A stretch of 64,000 nt of DNA, taken from NCBI GenBank assembly GCA_002342785.1, contig DDQV01000122.1, positions 3,309 through 67,308 of the forward strand, read 5' to 3'. Both the position numbers and the translations under genes were made by a program. This DNA comes from Fusobacteriaceae bacterium UBA2433. Its GTDB lineage: Bacteria > Fusobacteriota > Fusobacteriia > Fusobacteriales > Fusobacteriaceae. Under the pieces are notes generated by a model that saw only the letters and a list, made by a program, of their open reading frames with translations, was not told the DNA's origin and searched no databases. This document shows, piece after piece, positions 56,100-64,000 of the stretch. Every line of letters begins with the position of its first letter. Positions within the stretch are counted from its first letter, which is position 1.

Positions 56100-57116
56100 T
56101 TATAATGTTCCCCTTACTTCTAAAACACTTTTTATCTTAAAGTTTTTAAAAATAAACGAACCTATATATCCTATTATTAATCCAGATACCGCACACAATA
56201 CTGCGGCCATAGTTACCTTTAATGGGCTATTAAAACCATACATAACCATCAAGCCTGCTATGGGGGTTGCTGTTCCTGCTGCATTATTAATAAGTTCAAA
56301 GTGAGTTACTATAAGTCCTGCTATGGCTCCACCTACAAAGTTAGTACAATATACAGGAATAGGATTAGCTGAAATTAAATCTGCTTGTGTCAAAGGTTCT
56401 ACTGCAACTGCTATCGTAGTTGATTTATCCTTAAATATCTTATGAAAAAATACTGCATTCATAAAAGAAGATCCCATTACAGATAGTGCTCCTATTGCCA
56501 TTGGTAACCCCGTTAATCCTAACATTGCTGTAAGTGCCATTGAGCTAAGTGGTGCTGTTGCTACTACTGTGATTACTCCACCAAGAATAATTGCCATTAT
56601 AGTTGGACTTTGAGCCGTAGCTTGAGTAATTATTTTTCCTATGTTGATTAATGTAGCATTGACTAGTGGATCTGCTCCTATAGCTACTAGCCTTGCTAGT
56701 GGTGCTGCTATTACTATAACTGCTATTAGATCTATTCCATCAGGTATTTTTTCTTCCATCTTAGGTAATACAAATCCTAATACATATCCAGCAAAAAAAC
56801 CTGGCAATATTCCGAAACCAGATACTCCACAACCAATTAATACAGCATATACAGGTGACGATCCAAGTGCTAATGCTACTAAAATTGCTGCTGCTACTCC
56901 ACCCATTCCACCAGATGCTGCACCTAGATCCCTTAAAATTGTTATTCCAAATAAATCTCCACCAACATAAAAATGAAAAGCTTCCACTAAGAAACTAGCT
57001 GTTGCTGCTCCTGCTAATGCTCCCATAGCTTTCATCCCTTTTGGCATCTTTAAACTAAACATTGTAAACCCTACTAATACTAATAATAACAATATTATTC
57101 CTTTTAATATTTCCAT
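56100..57116 (-). CDS. Lone PTS EIIC-like permease beside serine dehydratase
   Basis: 338 residues, almost entirely hydrophobic with about ten membrane segments and Gly/Ala-rich stretches (AMGALAGAATASFLVEAF, GVITVVATAPLSSMALTA). It resembles the EIIC domain family of PF13303 type that is annotated as a sugar PTS component. No EIIA, EIIB or HPr gene is near and no phosphorylation site is evident. Its operon partner is serine dehydratase, so uptake of serine or a related compound is more plausible than sugar transport; this is inference. Confidence 0.8.
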   Translation of the reverse strand: MEILKGIILLLLVLVGFTMFSLKMPKGMKAMGALAGAATASFLVEAFHFYVGGDLFGITILRDLGAASGGMGGVAAAILVALALGSSPVYAVLIGCGVSGFGILPGFFAGYVLGFVLPKMEEKIPDGIDLIAVIVIAAPLARLVAIGADPLVNATLINIGKIITQATAQSPTIMAIILGGVITVVATAPLSSMALTAMLGLTGLPMAIGALSVMGSSFMNAVFFHKIFKDKSTTIAVAVEPLTQADLISANPIPVYCTNFVGGAIAGLIVTHFELINNAAGTATPIAGLMVMYGFNSPLKVTMAAVLCAVSGLIIGYIGSFIFKNFKIKSVLEVRGTL

Positions 57117-57180
57117 AACCTTCTTCCTCCTAAATATTTAAATTACTTAATACTTAACTACCTTATTTAACAACTTGATT

Positions 57181-57209
57181 AGTATAACATAAAAAATCAT
57201 TTTTTTGAA
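57181..57209 (-). promoter_or_regulatory. Promoter of the EIIC-sda unit
   Basis: TTCAAA and TATACT with 17 bp between them on the minus strand. The -35 lies within the tandem repeat at 57191-57230, a likely regulator site. Confidence 0.6.
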
Positions 57210-57230
57210 TAAAAAATCATTTTTTTGAAT
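57191..57230. repeat. 20-bp tandem duplication at the serine-operon promoter
   Basis: AAAAAATCATTTTTTTGAAT occurs twice end to end, and TCATTTTTTTGAATA recurs at 57332-57346 nearer the regulator gene. Placement over the -35 box suggests binding sites for the XRE-cupin regulator. The remaining 57231-57480 is AT-rich without a gene. Confidence 0.6.
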
Positions 57231-57498
57231 AAAATGTGCTTTTTATAGAAAAAAAATATTTTTTTCAAACATAAATAGTAAAAAATAAAGAAAATAATTA
57301 GAAAATGTAATAAATTTCCATCTATAATTTTTCATTTTTTTGAATATATTATTTAAAATACAAATTTTTAATATCTTAATTTTTATGATACAATGAAGTG
57401 TTAACTAAAATACAGAATTTTAACATATTATATTTCCCCTTGAAAACTCATTTGTGATATATATATAACTTTAATATTTAATTTAGGAGGAATAAACC

Positions 57499-58032
57499 TT
57501 GAATTTAGGAGAAAGAATAAAGTTTTTTAGAAAAGAACAAAAAATGACTATAAAAGATCTTTCAGGTAAAACTAAACTATCTGTTGGATTTATAAGTAAT
57601 ATTGAAAGAGGGCAGAATAGTCCGTCTATTAGTAATCTTCAACAAATTTGTGAAGCTTTAGAAGTTAATCTAATGGAAGTTTTACAAGATGTAAATGAAC
57701 AGTCTCCAATTACTAGAAAAAGTGAAAGAAAATCTATCTTTGAATCTGAAAAAGGAGATATAACTATAGAAACGTTAACTAATGCTAATCATGCTTTAAA
57801 TGGTATATCGATTACTCTTTCAGATGAGAATCAACAAAGTGATTTTTCTTGGGGACACAATTATGATGAAGTAGGAGTTGTTATCGAAGGTAGTCTAGAG
57901 ATTGAATTAAATAATAAACTTTACAATCTAAATGAAGGAGATTCTATTTATATTGAAAAATTCCAACCTCATAAATATAGAAATCCAGCTAAAAAGAAAA
58001 ATATTACTCATTGGTTTTCTCTAAGAAATTAA
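57499..58032 (+). CDS. XRE-cupin transcriptional regulator (TTG start)
   Basis: 177 residues. An N-terminal XRE HTH (IKFFRKEQKMTIKDLSGKT then LSVGFISNIERGQNSPSISN, about 5-60) is joined to a C-terminal cupin (about 105-175, with EVGVVIEGSLEIELN and EGDSIYIEKFQPHKYRNP). Such proteins sense small molecules, often amino acids or polyamines, through the cupin. TTG is the start, with AGGAGG eight bases upstream. Divergent from the EIIC-serine dehydratase unit, which it probably controls. Confidence 0.92.
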   Translation: MNLGERIKFFRKEQKMTIKDLSGKTKLSVGFISNIERGQNSPSISNLQQICEALEVNLMEVLQDVNEQSPITRKSERKSIFESEKGDITIETLTNANHALNGISITLSDENQQSDFSWGHNYDEVGVVIEGSLEIELNNKLYNLNEGDSIYIEKFQPHKYRNPAKKKNITHWFSLRN

Positions 58033-58033
58033 T

Positions 58034-58069
58034 AAAAAAAAGTTTATCTATTATAGATAAACTTTTTTT
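58034..58069. terminator. Bidirectional terminator between regulator and rpoD
   Basis: AAAAAAAGTTTATCT and AGATAAACTTTTTTT form a symmetrical hairpin with T runs on both strands between two convergent genes. Confidence 0.9.
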
Positions 58070-58077
58070 ATTAATTT

Positions 58078-59256
58078 TTATACAGTTTTGAAATCTTCTA
58101 ATTTTTTTCTTCTACTAGGATGTCTTAATTTTCTTAATGCCTTTACCTCAATCTGTCTTATTCTTTCTCTAGTTACTTTGAATATCTTTCCAACCTCTTC
58201 CAAAGTCCTCGGACATCCATCATCTAAACCGTATCTAAATCTTAGAACTTTTTCCTCTCTATCACTTAAACTGCATAAAACTTCATTTAATTGTTCCTTT
58301 AATAGAGTTTTATGAGTTTCTTCATATGGGCTAAGCATATTATTATCTTCTACAAAATCTCCTAATTCACTATCTTCTTCACTTCCTACTGGAGTTTCTA
58401 ATGAAATAGGATCTTGATTCATTTCTAAAATAGTTTTAACTTTTTCAGTTTCCATACCTAGTCTATTTCCTAAAATTTCAGGAGTAGCTTCTTTTCCAGT
58501 CTCTTGCAAATAAATTCTGGCTTCCTTTTTTATTTTATTTATAGTTTCAATCATATGTACAGGAATCCTTATAGTTCTTCCTTGATCTGCTATAGCTCTT
58601 GTTATAGCCTGACGGATCCACCATGTTGCATACGTAGAAAATTTATATCCTTTTGCATGTTCAAATTTTCCAACTGCCTTCATTAAACCAATATTTCCCT
58701 CTTGAATTAGATCTAAAAGTTTAAGACCCCTGTTAGTATGTTTTTTTGCTATACTTACTACTAATCTTAGATTAGCTTCTACAAGTTGATTCTTAGCCCA
58801 TTCATCTCCATCATCAGACATTTTAGCTAGTTCTATCTCTTGAGCATGTTTCAATAATGGAACTTGACCAATTTCACGAAGATACATCTTTATAGGTTCG
58901 TCTACAGAGACTCCCCCTACTAATAAATTTTTTGTATCTAACTCTTCTTTAGTAATTTCTTTTACTTTTTTAGGATCAAATCCAGAGTCATCTTCTGGAA
59001 GACTTGATTTTATTACCATTGTTTTTGTTTTTATTATCTTAGTCACTTTACTCTTAGCTTTAAGTTTTTTCTTTAATTCCTTTTCAGATACTACTTTTAT
59101 TCCTTGATTAATCATTCCATTAATTAGGGTTTCTATTTTTTCTGGAGCAAAATCATCTTGAAGTTTACTATTTATCTCTTCAAAAGACATAATTTTCTCT
59201 TCTAAAGCCTTCTTTATAATCTCACGAACTTTCTCATTTTTAATAAAATTTTTCAT
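58078..59256 (-). CDS. rpoD: Housekeeping sigma factor RpoD (SigA)
   Basis: 392 residues: region 1.1 (1-90), 1.2 ([17 protein letters not shown]), region 2 with [19 protein letters not shown] and [18 protein letters not shown], region 3, and region 4.2 [20 protein letters not shown]. It directs transcription from TTGACA/TATAAT promoters such as those seen in this window. It follows dnaG by 23 bp, the usual macromolecular-synthesis pair. Length is like SigA of low-GC bacteria. Confidence 0.97.
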   Translation of the reverse strand: MKNFIKNEKVREIIKKALEEKIMSFEEINSKLQDDFAPEKIETLINGMINQGIKVVSEKELKKKLKAKSKVTKIIKTKTMVIKSSLPEDDSGFDPKKVKEITKEELDTKNLLVGGVSVDEPIKMYLREIGQVPLLKHAQEIELAKMSDDGDEWAKNQLVEANLRLVVSIAKKHTNRGLKLLDLIQEGNIGLMKAVGKFEHAKGYKFSTYATWWIRQAITRAIADQGRTIRIPVHMIETINKIKKEARIYLQETGKEATPEILGNRLGMETEKVKTILEMNQDPISLETPVGSEEDSELGDFVEDNNMLSPYEETHKTLLKEQLNEVLCSLSDREEKVLRFRYGLDDGCPRTLEEVGKIFKVTRERIRQIEVKALRKLRHPSRRKKLEDFKTV

Positions 59257-59279
59257 CTTGCCTCCTCAACACTCACAAG

Positions 59280-61058
59280 TCAAATTTTCATAGAAATAAA
59301 TTCTTTATAATTTTCTTCTAAATCATCTATCTTTATGTCACTGATTATCTTTTCATATATTTTTTTACAATTTAAAAATGATTTTATATCATTTGTTTTA
59401 AAAAAACTCATCTTTTCATCGATCTCTTTTACGAACCATCTCTTATAAATCTCGATGTAAGTATTTATAATATCTTCTTCATTTTTAGCAGAAAGCTCTG
59501 TAGATATATTGAGAATTATCTCCTCCTCCTCCTCTTCTAACTTAAAAAAATTACCTCGAAGTAATTCTTGTATATAATTTTTCTCTCCATTTTGATTTAT
59601 TATATCAAATATATTTTGAACAAAAGGAGAAGTTATTGTCCTATTTTTAAATTGTTTAAAATACTTTCTATCCTTTAAACATAATTTTAATGTTTCTAAT
59701 TCTAACTCATCTATTTTTAATATTTTTGTTTTTAAATGTGGGCTTTGAATTTTTTTTACTAATATAGTTCCTTCATTATTTTGTATCAATATCTTTCTTA
59801 ATATCTTAACTTCTTTTTCCATTCCTAAAGATACAGACAATTTGTTTAAATACAAACTTTTTTCTAAATCTGTTTCAACAGATAAAAAAAACTCCTTAAA
59901 CCTACCTATAAAATTTTGCTTTGCCATAAAATTACTTAAGTCATATTCTTTAACATAAAAATCATATAAAAAATCAAAAATTTCTTTTGATTTTTTTACA
60001 GATTTTAAAAATTCAGTCTTACCATATTTTTTCAAAAATTCATCTGGATCTTTAGCATTTTTTAGTTCTAAAACTCTTATATTAAATCCATATTTTTTTA
60101 AAATTAAACTAGTTTTTTCAGTAGCTAATCTACCAGCATTATCCATATCAAAAGCGATTATTACATTAGACGTATATCTTTTTAAAAGTTCAGCTTGCTC
60201 ATTAGAAAAAGCTGTTCCTAAAGGAGCCAATGCTACATCAAACCCATAGGCATGAGCTGCTAGCACATCCATATATCCTTCCATTAAAAGAGCATAATTT
60301 TTCCTTCTAATACTATTTCCTTTATTTTTTATACCGTAAAGATTCCATCCTTTATGAAACAATGGAGTCTCTGGTGAATTTAAATATTTTGCAAGATCTT
60401 TCCTATCACTCATAGTTCTACCGCCAAAGGCGATTATATTTCCATTAGGTGAATAAATTGGATAAATTACCCTATCACGGAAGGTATCATAATACCCTTT
60501 ATCACCACTTTTTATCAAGCCTAATTTAGATAAAACCAAAGGATCATAACCTTCTTTTATTAAATAATTATAAAGAGAATCCCATCCATTCAATGCATAT
60601 CCTAAATTATTTTCCTTTATAAAATCAGGCTTCATTCCCCTCTTATTTAAATAAAGAAGTGCTTCTCTTCCAGAATTAGAAAAAATATTTTCCTTAAAAA
60701 ATGAAAGTGCTTTATTTAAAACTTCATAATATTTTTTATTTTTATTTTCTGAATTATTTCCATTTATAGGTGTTATATCTAATTTATATTTTTTACTTAA
60801 CTCATAAACAGCTTCTCCATAGGTTAATTTATTATATTCCATATAAAATTTAATAACATTTCCACCTGCACCGCAAACAAAACATTTGTATATATTTTTT
60901 GAGGTATTTACCATAAAAGATGGATTGGTATCTTTATGAAATGGACAAAGACCTTTATAATTTGAACCTGTTTTCTTTAAATCAACATATTCACCTATAA
61001 CTTCTACAATATTTAATTGTGTTATAACCTTATCTAAATCTTCATTTCTAAATTTCAT
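59280..61058 (-). CDS. dnaG: DNA primase
   Basis: Makes RNA primers for replication, 592 residues. The zinc domain has Cys38, His41, Cys59 and Cys62 (LCPFHKD and YKCFVCGAGG). The TOPRIM core has EGYMDVLAAH and IAFDMDNAGRLA. A C-terminal helicase-binding part (about 430-592) is divergent as usual. ATG at 61058 has CTGGTG upstream; a GTG at 61067 overlaps that site. First gene of dnaG-rpoD with a strong promoter before it. Confidence 0.96.
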   Translation of the reverse strand: MKFRNEDLDKVITQLNIVEVIGEYVDLKKTGSNYKGLCPFHKDTNPSFMVNTSKNIYKCFVCGAGGNVIKFYMEYNKLTYGEAVYELSKKYKLDITPINGNNSENKNKKYYEVLNKALSFFKENIFSNSGREALLYLNKRGMKPDFIKENNLGYALNGWDSLYNYLIKEGYDPLVLSKLGLIKSGDKGYYDTFRDRVIYPIYSPNGNIIAFGGRTMSDRKDLAKYLNSPETPLFHKGWNLYGIKNKGNSIRRKNYALLMEGYMDVLAAHAYGFDVALAPLGTAFSNEQAELLKRYTSNVIIAFDMDNAGRLATEKTSLILKKYGFNIRVLELKNAKDPDEFLKKYGKTEFLKSVKKSKEIFDFLYDFYVKEYDLSNFMAKQNFIGRFKEFFLSVETDLEKSLYLNKLSVSLGMEKEVKILRKILIQNNEGTILVKKIQSPHLKTKILKIDELELETLKLCLKDRKYFKQFKNRTITSPFVQNIFDIINQNGEKNYIQELLRGNFFKLEEEEEEIILNISTELSAKNEEDIINTYIEIYKRWFVKEIDEKMSFFKTNDIKSFLNCKKIYEKIISDIKIDDLEENYKEFISMKI

Positions 61059-61096
61059 AAAAAACACCAGCTTAATTTATTTTGATACTACATTTC

Positions 61097-61125
61097 AGTA
61101 TATACCATAATATTCATTATTTCAA
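61097..61125 (-). promoter_or_regulatory. Promoter of dnaG-rpoD
   Basis: TTGAAA and TATACT separated by exactly 17 bp on the minus strand, about 40 bp before the dnaG start. Confidence 0.75.
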
Positions 61126-61190
61126 GTATTTTTAATACTATTTTGAATATTTTTAATTTTTTTTCGAAAATACCTTAATCTAAAGTTAAT

Positions 61191-61220
61191 TTAGAGCCAG
61201 AGAAACTTCTCTGACTCTAA
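61191..61220 (-). terminator. Hairpin after hppA
   Basis: TTAGAGTCAGAGAA and TTCTCTGGCTCTAA form a 14-pair stem with one G-T pair just after the hppA stop. The T tract is weak on both strands. Confidence 0.7.
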
Positions 61221-61239
61221 ACTTATAATACTATTTTTA

Positions 61240-63270
61240 TTATATAAATAATGGAACTAAGACTAATGAAACTATAGACATAAGTTTAACTAAAATATTT
61301 AATGAAGGTCCAGAAGTATCTTTAAACGGATCTCCTACTGTATCTCCTACTACTGCTGCTTTATGTCTGTCAGATCCTTTCCCATCGCCTTTATAGCCAG
61401 CTTCAATCTGTTTCTTAGCATTATCCCAAGCTCCACCAGCATTTGCCATCATGATAGCCATCAGTATACCTGTTACAAGAGATCCAGCCAATAATCCACC
61501 TAAAGCCTCTACAGACCATAAACCAATAACTACTGGAGCTAATACTGCTAATAATCCTGGTATAACCATTTCTTTTAAAGATGATTTAGTAGAGATATCT
61601 ATACATCTTTTATGATCAGGTTTTTCTGTATAATCCATAATTCCTGGATGCTCTCTAAATTGTCTTCTAACCTCTTCTACCATTTCCATAGCAGCTTTAC
61701 CTACTGCCGTCATAGTTAAAGCTGAGAATAAGAAAGTAAGCATTCCACCAATAAATAATCCTGCTATTACTTTTGGATTAGTTATATCTATTATTAGTAA
61801 GTTTCCTGTCAAAGCTTCTATAGATTGTTTATATGCTGCAAAAAGAGATAATGCTGTAAGTGCTGCCGACCCAATAGCAAAACCTTTTCCTACTGCTGCT
61901 GTAGAGTTTCCTACTGCATCTAATCTATCTGTACAAGCTCTTACTTCTTCCGGTAAGTTACACATCTCTGCTATTCCACCGGCATTATCTGCTACTGGTC
62001 CATATGCATCTACTGCTACTACCATACCTGTAGTTGATAACATTCCCACTGCCGCAATGGCTATTCCATAAAGTCCAGCAAAGTTAAATGCTGCCAAAAT
62101 AGCAATTACTATCACTATTATAGGAGCTACAGTAGATTCCATTCCCACTGCTAATCCTTCAATTATTGCAGTTGCTGGTCCAGTCTTAGCTGCATCTGAA
62201 ATTCTATTCACTGACTTTTTACCTGTATCAGTGTATAATCCTGTGAAATAAGCTATAACTAACCCTGCCACTAACCCAGAAACAATTGCATAAAATACAC
62301 CCATTGAAATACCCAAATATTTTATAACTCCAAAAGCTCCTATAAGTGCTAACACACCAGATATTCTCGTTGCATTTTCTAACTTATGATAAACTTGATC
62401 TGGATTATCAGTTTTTACTGTAAATGTTCCAATTATAGATGCTATTATTCCAACAAAAGCAATTAAAATTGGTGCTATAATTAATGCTAATTTAGGATCT
62501 AACATAAAATTAGCTTTTACTAAAAGATTCTCTAAAGCCATTCCTGACATAGTTGCTCCTAATGCCATAGTTGCTATCATTGAACCCACATAAGATTCAA
62601 ATAAGTCTGCACCCATTCCTGCTACATCTCCTACATTATCTCCTACATTATCTGCAATAGTTGCAGGATTTCTCGGATCATCTTCAGGTATTCCTATTTC
62701 TACCTTTCCTACTAAGTCTGCACCTACATCGGCTGCTTTAGTATAAATTCCTCCACCTACTCTAGCAAATAAAGCTATTGATGATGCTCCCATTCCAAAT
62801 CCTGTTATAATTTTCATATCTGCACCAAATATTATAGTTAATACCGATACACCTATAAGTCCTAAACCTACTACTGCTAATCCCATTACAGCTCCACCTG
62901 CAAAAGCTACATCTAGTGCTTTTGATAATCCGCCATCTCTAGCAGCAATAGCTGTTCTTCCATTAGCTTTAGTAGCTATTCTCATTCCTATATTCCCAGC
63001 AACCCCTGATGTGATTGCTCCTAATATAAAGGTAAGTGCTACATATGGGCTTAAAAATATTCCCAATAAAATAGAAACACCTAAAACAAACCAAATCAAC
63101 ACTTTATACTCTGCTTGTAAAAATGCCATTGCACCTTCTCTGATTGCCTCAGTTATTTCTTCTACTTTAACATCGTTAATTTCATATTTATTAACCTTTG
63201 CAGCATAAAAATATGAAGCTATTAACGCTAATAGCCCTCCAATTATTCCCAATAACAATAAATTAATCAT
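61240..63270 (-). CDS. hppA: Membrane-bound pyrophosphatase, K+-dependent type
   Basis: 676 residues with about sixteen membrane helices; hydrolyses pyrophosphate and pumps H+ or Na+ outward. Catalytic acidic motifs are [21 protein letters not shown] near residue 210 and [19 protein letters not shown] at the end. The site that in K+-independent enzymes carries Lys reads [10 protein letters not shown], with Ala, so this is the K+-dependent class, which includes the Na+ pumps. It is a single-gene unit with its own promoter and a 95-base leader. Confidence 0.95.
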   Translation of the reverse strand: MINLLLLGIIGGLLALIASYFYAAKVNKYEINDVKVEEITEAIREGAMAFLQAEYKVLIWFVLGVSILLGIFLSPYVALTFILGAITSGVAGNIGMRIATKANGRTAIAARDGGLSKALDVAFAGGAVMGLAVVGLGLIGVSVLTIIFGADMKIITGFGMGASSIALFARVGGGIYTKAADVGADLVGKVEIGIPEDDPRNPATIADNVGDNVGDVAGMGADLFESYVGSMIATMALGATMSGMALENLLVKANFMLDPKLALIIAPILIAFVGIIASIIGTFTVKTDNPDQVYHKLENATRISGVLALIGAFGVIKYLGISMGVFYAIVSGLVAGLVIAYFTGLYTDTGKKSVNRISDAAKTGPATAIIEGLAVGMESTVAPIIVIVIAILAAFNFAGLYGIAIAAVGMLSTTGMVVAVDAYGPVADNAGGIAEMCNLPEEVRACTDRLDAVGNSTAAVGKGFAIGSAALTALSLFAAYKQSIEALTGNLLIIDITNPKVIAGLFIGGMLTFLFSALTMTAVGKAAMEMVEEVRRQFREHPGIMDYTEKPDHKRCIDISTKSSLKEMVIPGLLAVLAPVVIGLWSVEALGGLLAGSLVTGILMAIMMANAGGAWDNAKKQIEAGYKGDGKGSDRHKAAVVGDTVGDPFKDTSGPSLNILVKLMSIVSLVLVPLFI

Positions 63271-63372
63271 AACTCTTTTCCCCCCATAATTTTTTGTTCA
63301 CTTAAAGTTTCCCTTGAAACTCTTAAACATAATTTAAATAAACGACCTATAAGTATAATTTCGCTCCTTCTA

Positions 63373-63400
63373 AGTATAGTTTATATTTTTTATTTTTCAA
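63373..63400 (-). promoter_or_regulatory. Promoter of hppA
   Basis: TTGAAA and TATACT with 16 bp between them on the minus strand, about 100 bp before the hppA ATG. The leader contains a small AGTTTC/GAAACT hairpin (about 63304-63319). Confidence 0.6.
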
Positions 63401-63503
63401 AATTATTTTTTATTTTTTTTATTTTTATAAAATCAAATTTTTTTAATTATAAAAAAATACTATTTTTAAAAAGTAATAAATTAAATTTTATGAACTTATA
63501 TTT

Positions 63504-64000
63504 TTATTTTATAACATATTTTTTAAATCCATTACTATAAACTTCAGACATATCTGCTTTTACTATCATTACCTCTAAATTATCATTACTATTTACATAA
63601 TTTAAGACATCTTCAATAGACATAGAAAAAAAAGCTGTGGAATACATATCAGTAACAAAACCATTATTTCCAATAACAACAACCATCTTCCTATCTCTTA
63701 TAGGATAGCCAGTTTCTTTATCTAAAAGATGATGATATTTTTTACCATCTATCTCCACATAAATTTGATAATCCCCAGAGACTCCCATAGATTTATTATC
63801 TATTCCAATAATATGATATATCTTAGAAGGATCTTTTGGATTTTGTAATCCCACTTTCCAAGAATCACCTTCTGGTTTTGTATTTAAAGTTTCAATACTA
63901 GATATAGCGCTTATGAAAGCATGTTCAATTCCATTTTCTGCCAGTATAATTTTCGCCCTATGAATAGCATATCCTTTTAAAAAAGATCCTGTATCTATTT
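63504..64000 (-). CDS. ApbE-like FAD:protein FMN transferase, 5' end outside window
   Basis: The open frame continues through the right edge, so at least 165 C-terminal residues are present and the start lies beyond it. Visible family features are DTGSFLKGYAIHRAKI, corresponding to the usual DLGGIAKGYAVD, then YHHLLDKETGYPIRDRKMVVV and the metal-site part VTDMYSTAFF. ApbE proteins attach FMN to Thr residues of flavoproteins such as NqrC/RnfG. The canonical GG of the first motif is GS here and the Gly-rich NAGG stretch is replaced by SAISS, so activity is uncertain. A GTG at 63854 is internal, not the start. Confidence 0.85.
   Translation of the reverse strand, partial: IDTGSFLKGYAIHRAKIILAENGIEHAFISAISSIETLNTKPEGDSWKVGLQNPKDPSKIYHIIGIDNKSMGVSGDYQIYVEIDGKKYHHLLDKETGYPIRDRKMVVVIGNNGFVTDMYSTAFFSMSIEDVLNYVNSNDNLEVMIVKADMSEVYSNGFKKYVIK

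Noticed and set aside
57181..57350. Tandem AAAAAATCATTTTTTTGAAT as a CRISPR-like array
   Set aside because: Units are directly adjacent without spacers and only two are complete; no cas genes are nearby.

Overview
The window is strongly AT-rich and almost every gene lies on the minus strand. It carries core genes of a Gram-negative-type anaerobe: an RND/TolC efflux set, a lipoprotein adaptor, a short CstA, fused glutathione synthesis (GshAB), a K+-type membrane pyrophosphatase and iron-sulfur serine dehydratase. Together with the strong Shine-Dalgarno sites and frequent GTG/TTG starts, this fits a member of the Fusobacteriota (Ilyobacter/Propionigenium/Psychrilyobacter-like). That placement is an inference from gene content; no 16S rRNA gene is present. 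I recognised no tRNA, rRNA, CRISPR array or intact insertion sequence.

Layout. 1-5.3 kb: end of the ribosomal alpha operon (adk, map, infA, rpmJ, rpsM, rpsK, rpsD, rpoA, rplQ), without secY next to adk. 5.3-8.7 kb: an operon of an unknown protein, CstA, a small protein and an ArsA-type ATPase. 8.9-12.4 kb: an arsenic-like island (permease, thioredoxin-like, ArsC-like) divergent from an ArsR repressor and a MATE exporter; gshAB follows at 12.5-14.8 kb. 14.9-16.0 kb: gene-free, holding three copies of a repeat of about 280 bp. 16.0-37.7 kb: a type IV pilus/type II secretion-like locus (one pilin, an assembly ATPase, a platform protein, an ABC exporter, a TPR-like protein) together with giant secreted von Willebrand A (VWA) proteins. 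37.9-40.4 kb: rpsF-ssb-rpsR and eno. 40.6-43.8 kb: a PPIase and an NtrC-like regulator. 44-50.4 kb: a TetR-controlled RND efflux operon. 50.5-54.5 kb: a HAD phosphatase, rnpB, a TPM-like protein, a Nif3-like protein and a divergent sigma factor. 54.7-58.0 kb: serine dehydratase, a lone EIIC permease and a divergent XRE-cupin regulator. 58-61 kb: dnaG-rpoD. 61.2-63.3 kb: hppA. The right edge is an ApbE-like gene cut by the window.

The pilus/VWA locus is the most interesting part. A 2845-residue secreted protein has three N-terminal module copies, a VWA domain with an intact DxSxS MIDAS motif and a long C-terminal region. Its paralogue is split in two by one in-frame TGA exactly where the intact copy has TGG (Trp), and its MIDAS motif is degenerate. 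Because these genes share strand and neighbourhood with a pilin, PilB-, PilC- and ABC-type genes, the locus may be a compact surface-adhesin assembly system. No secretin, prepilin peptidase or retraction ATPase lies in the window.

Regulation visible in the sequence: good -35/-10 promoters precede adk, infA, rpsF, eno, the NtrC-like gene, the tetR operon, the EIIC-sda pair, dnaG and hppA. A perfect 38-bp palindrome sits at the tetR start site, a 20-bp palindrome lies in the arsR intergenic region, and a 20-bp tandem duplication covers the -35 box of the serine operon.
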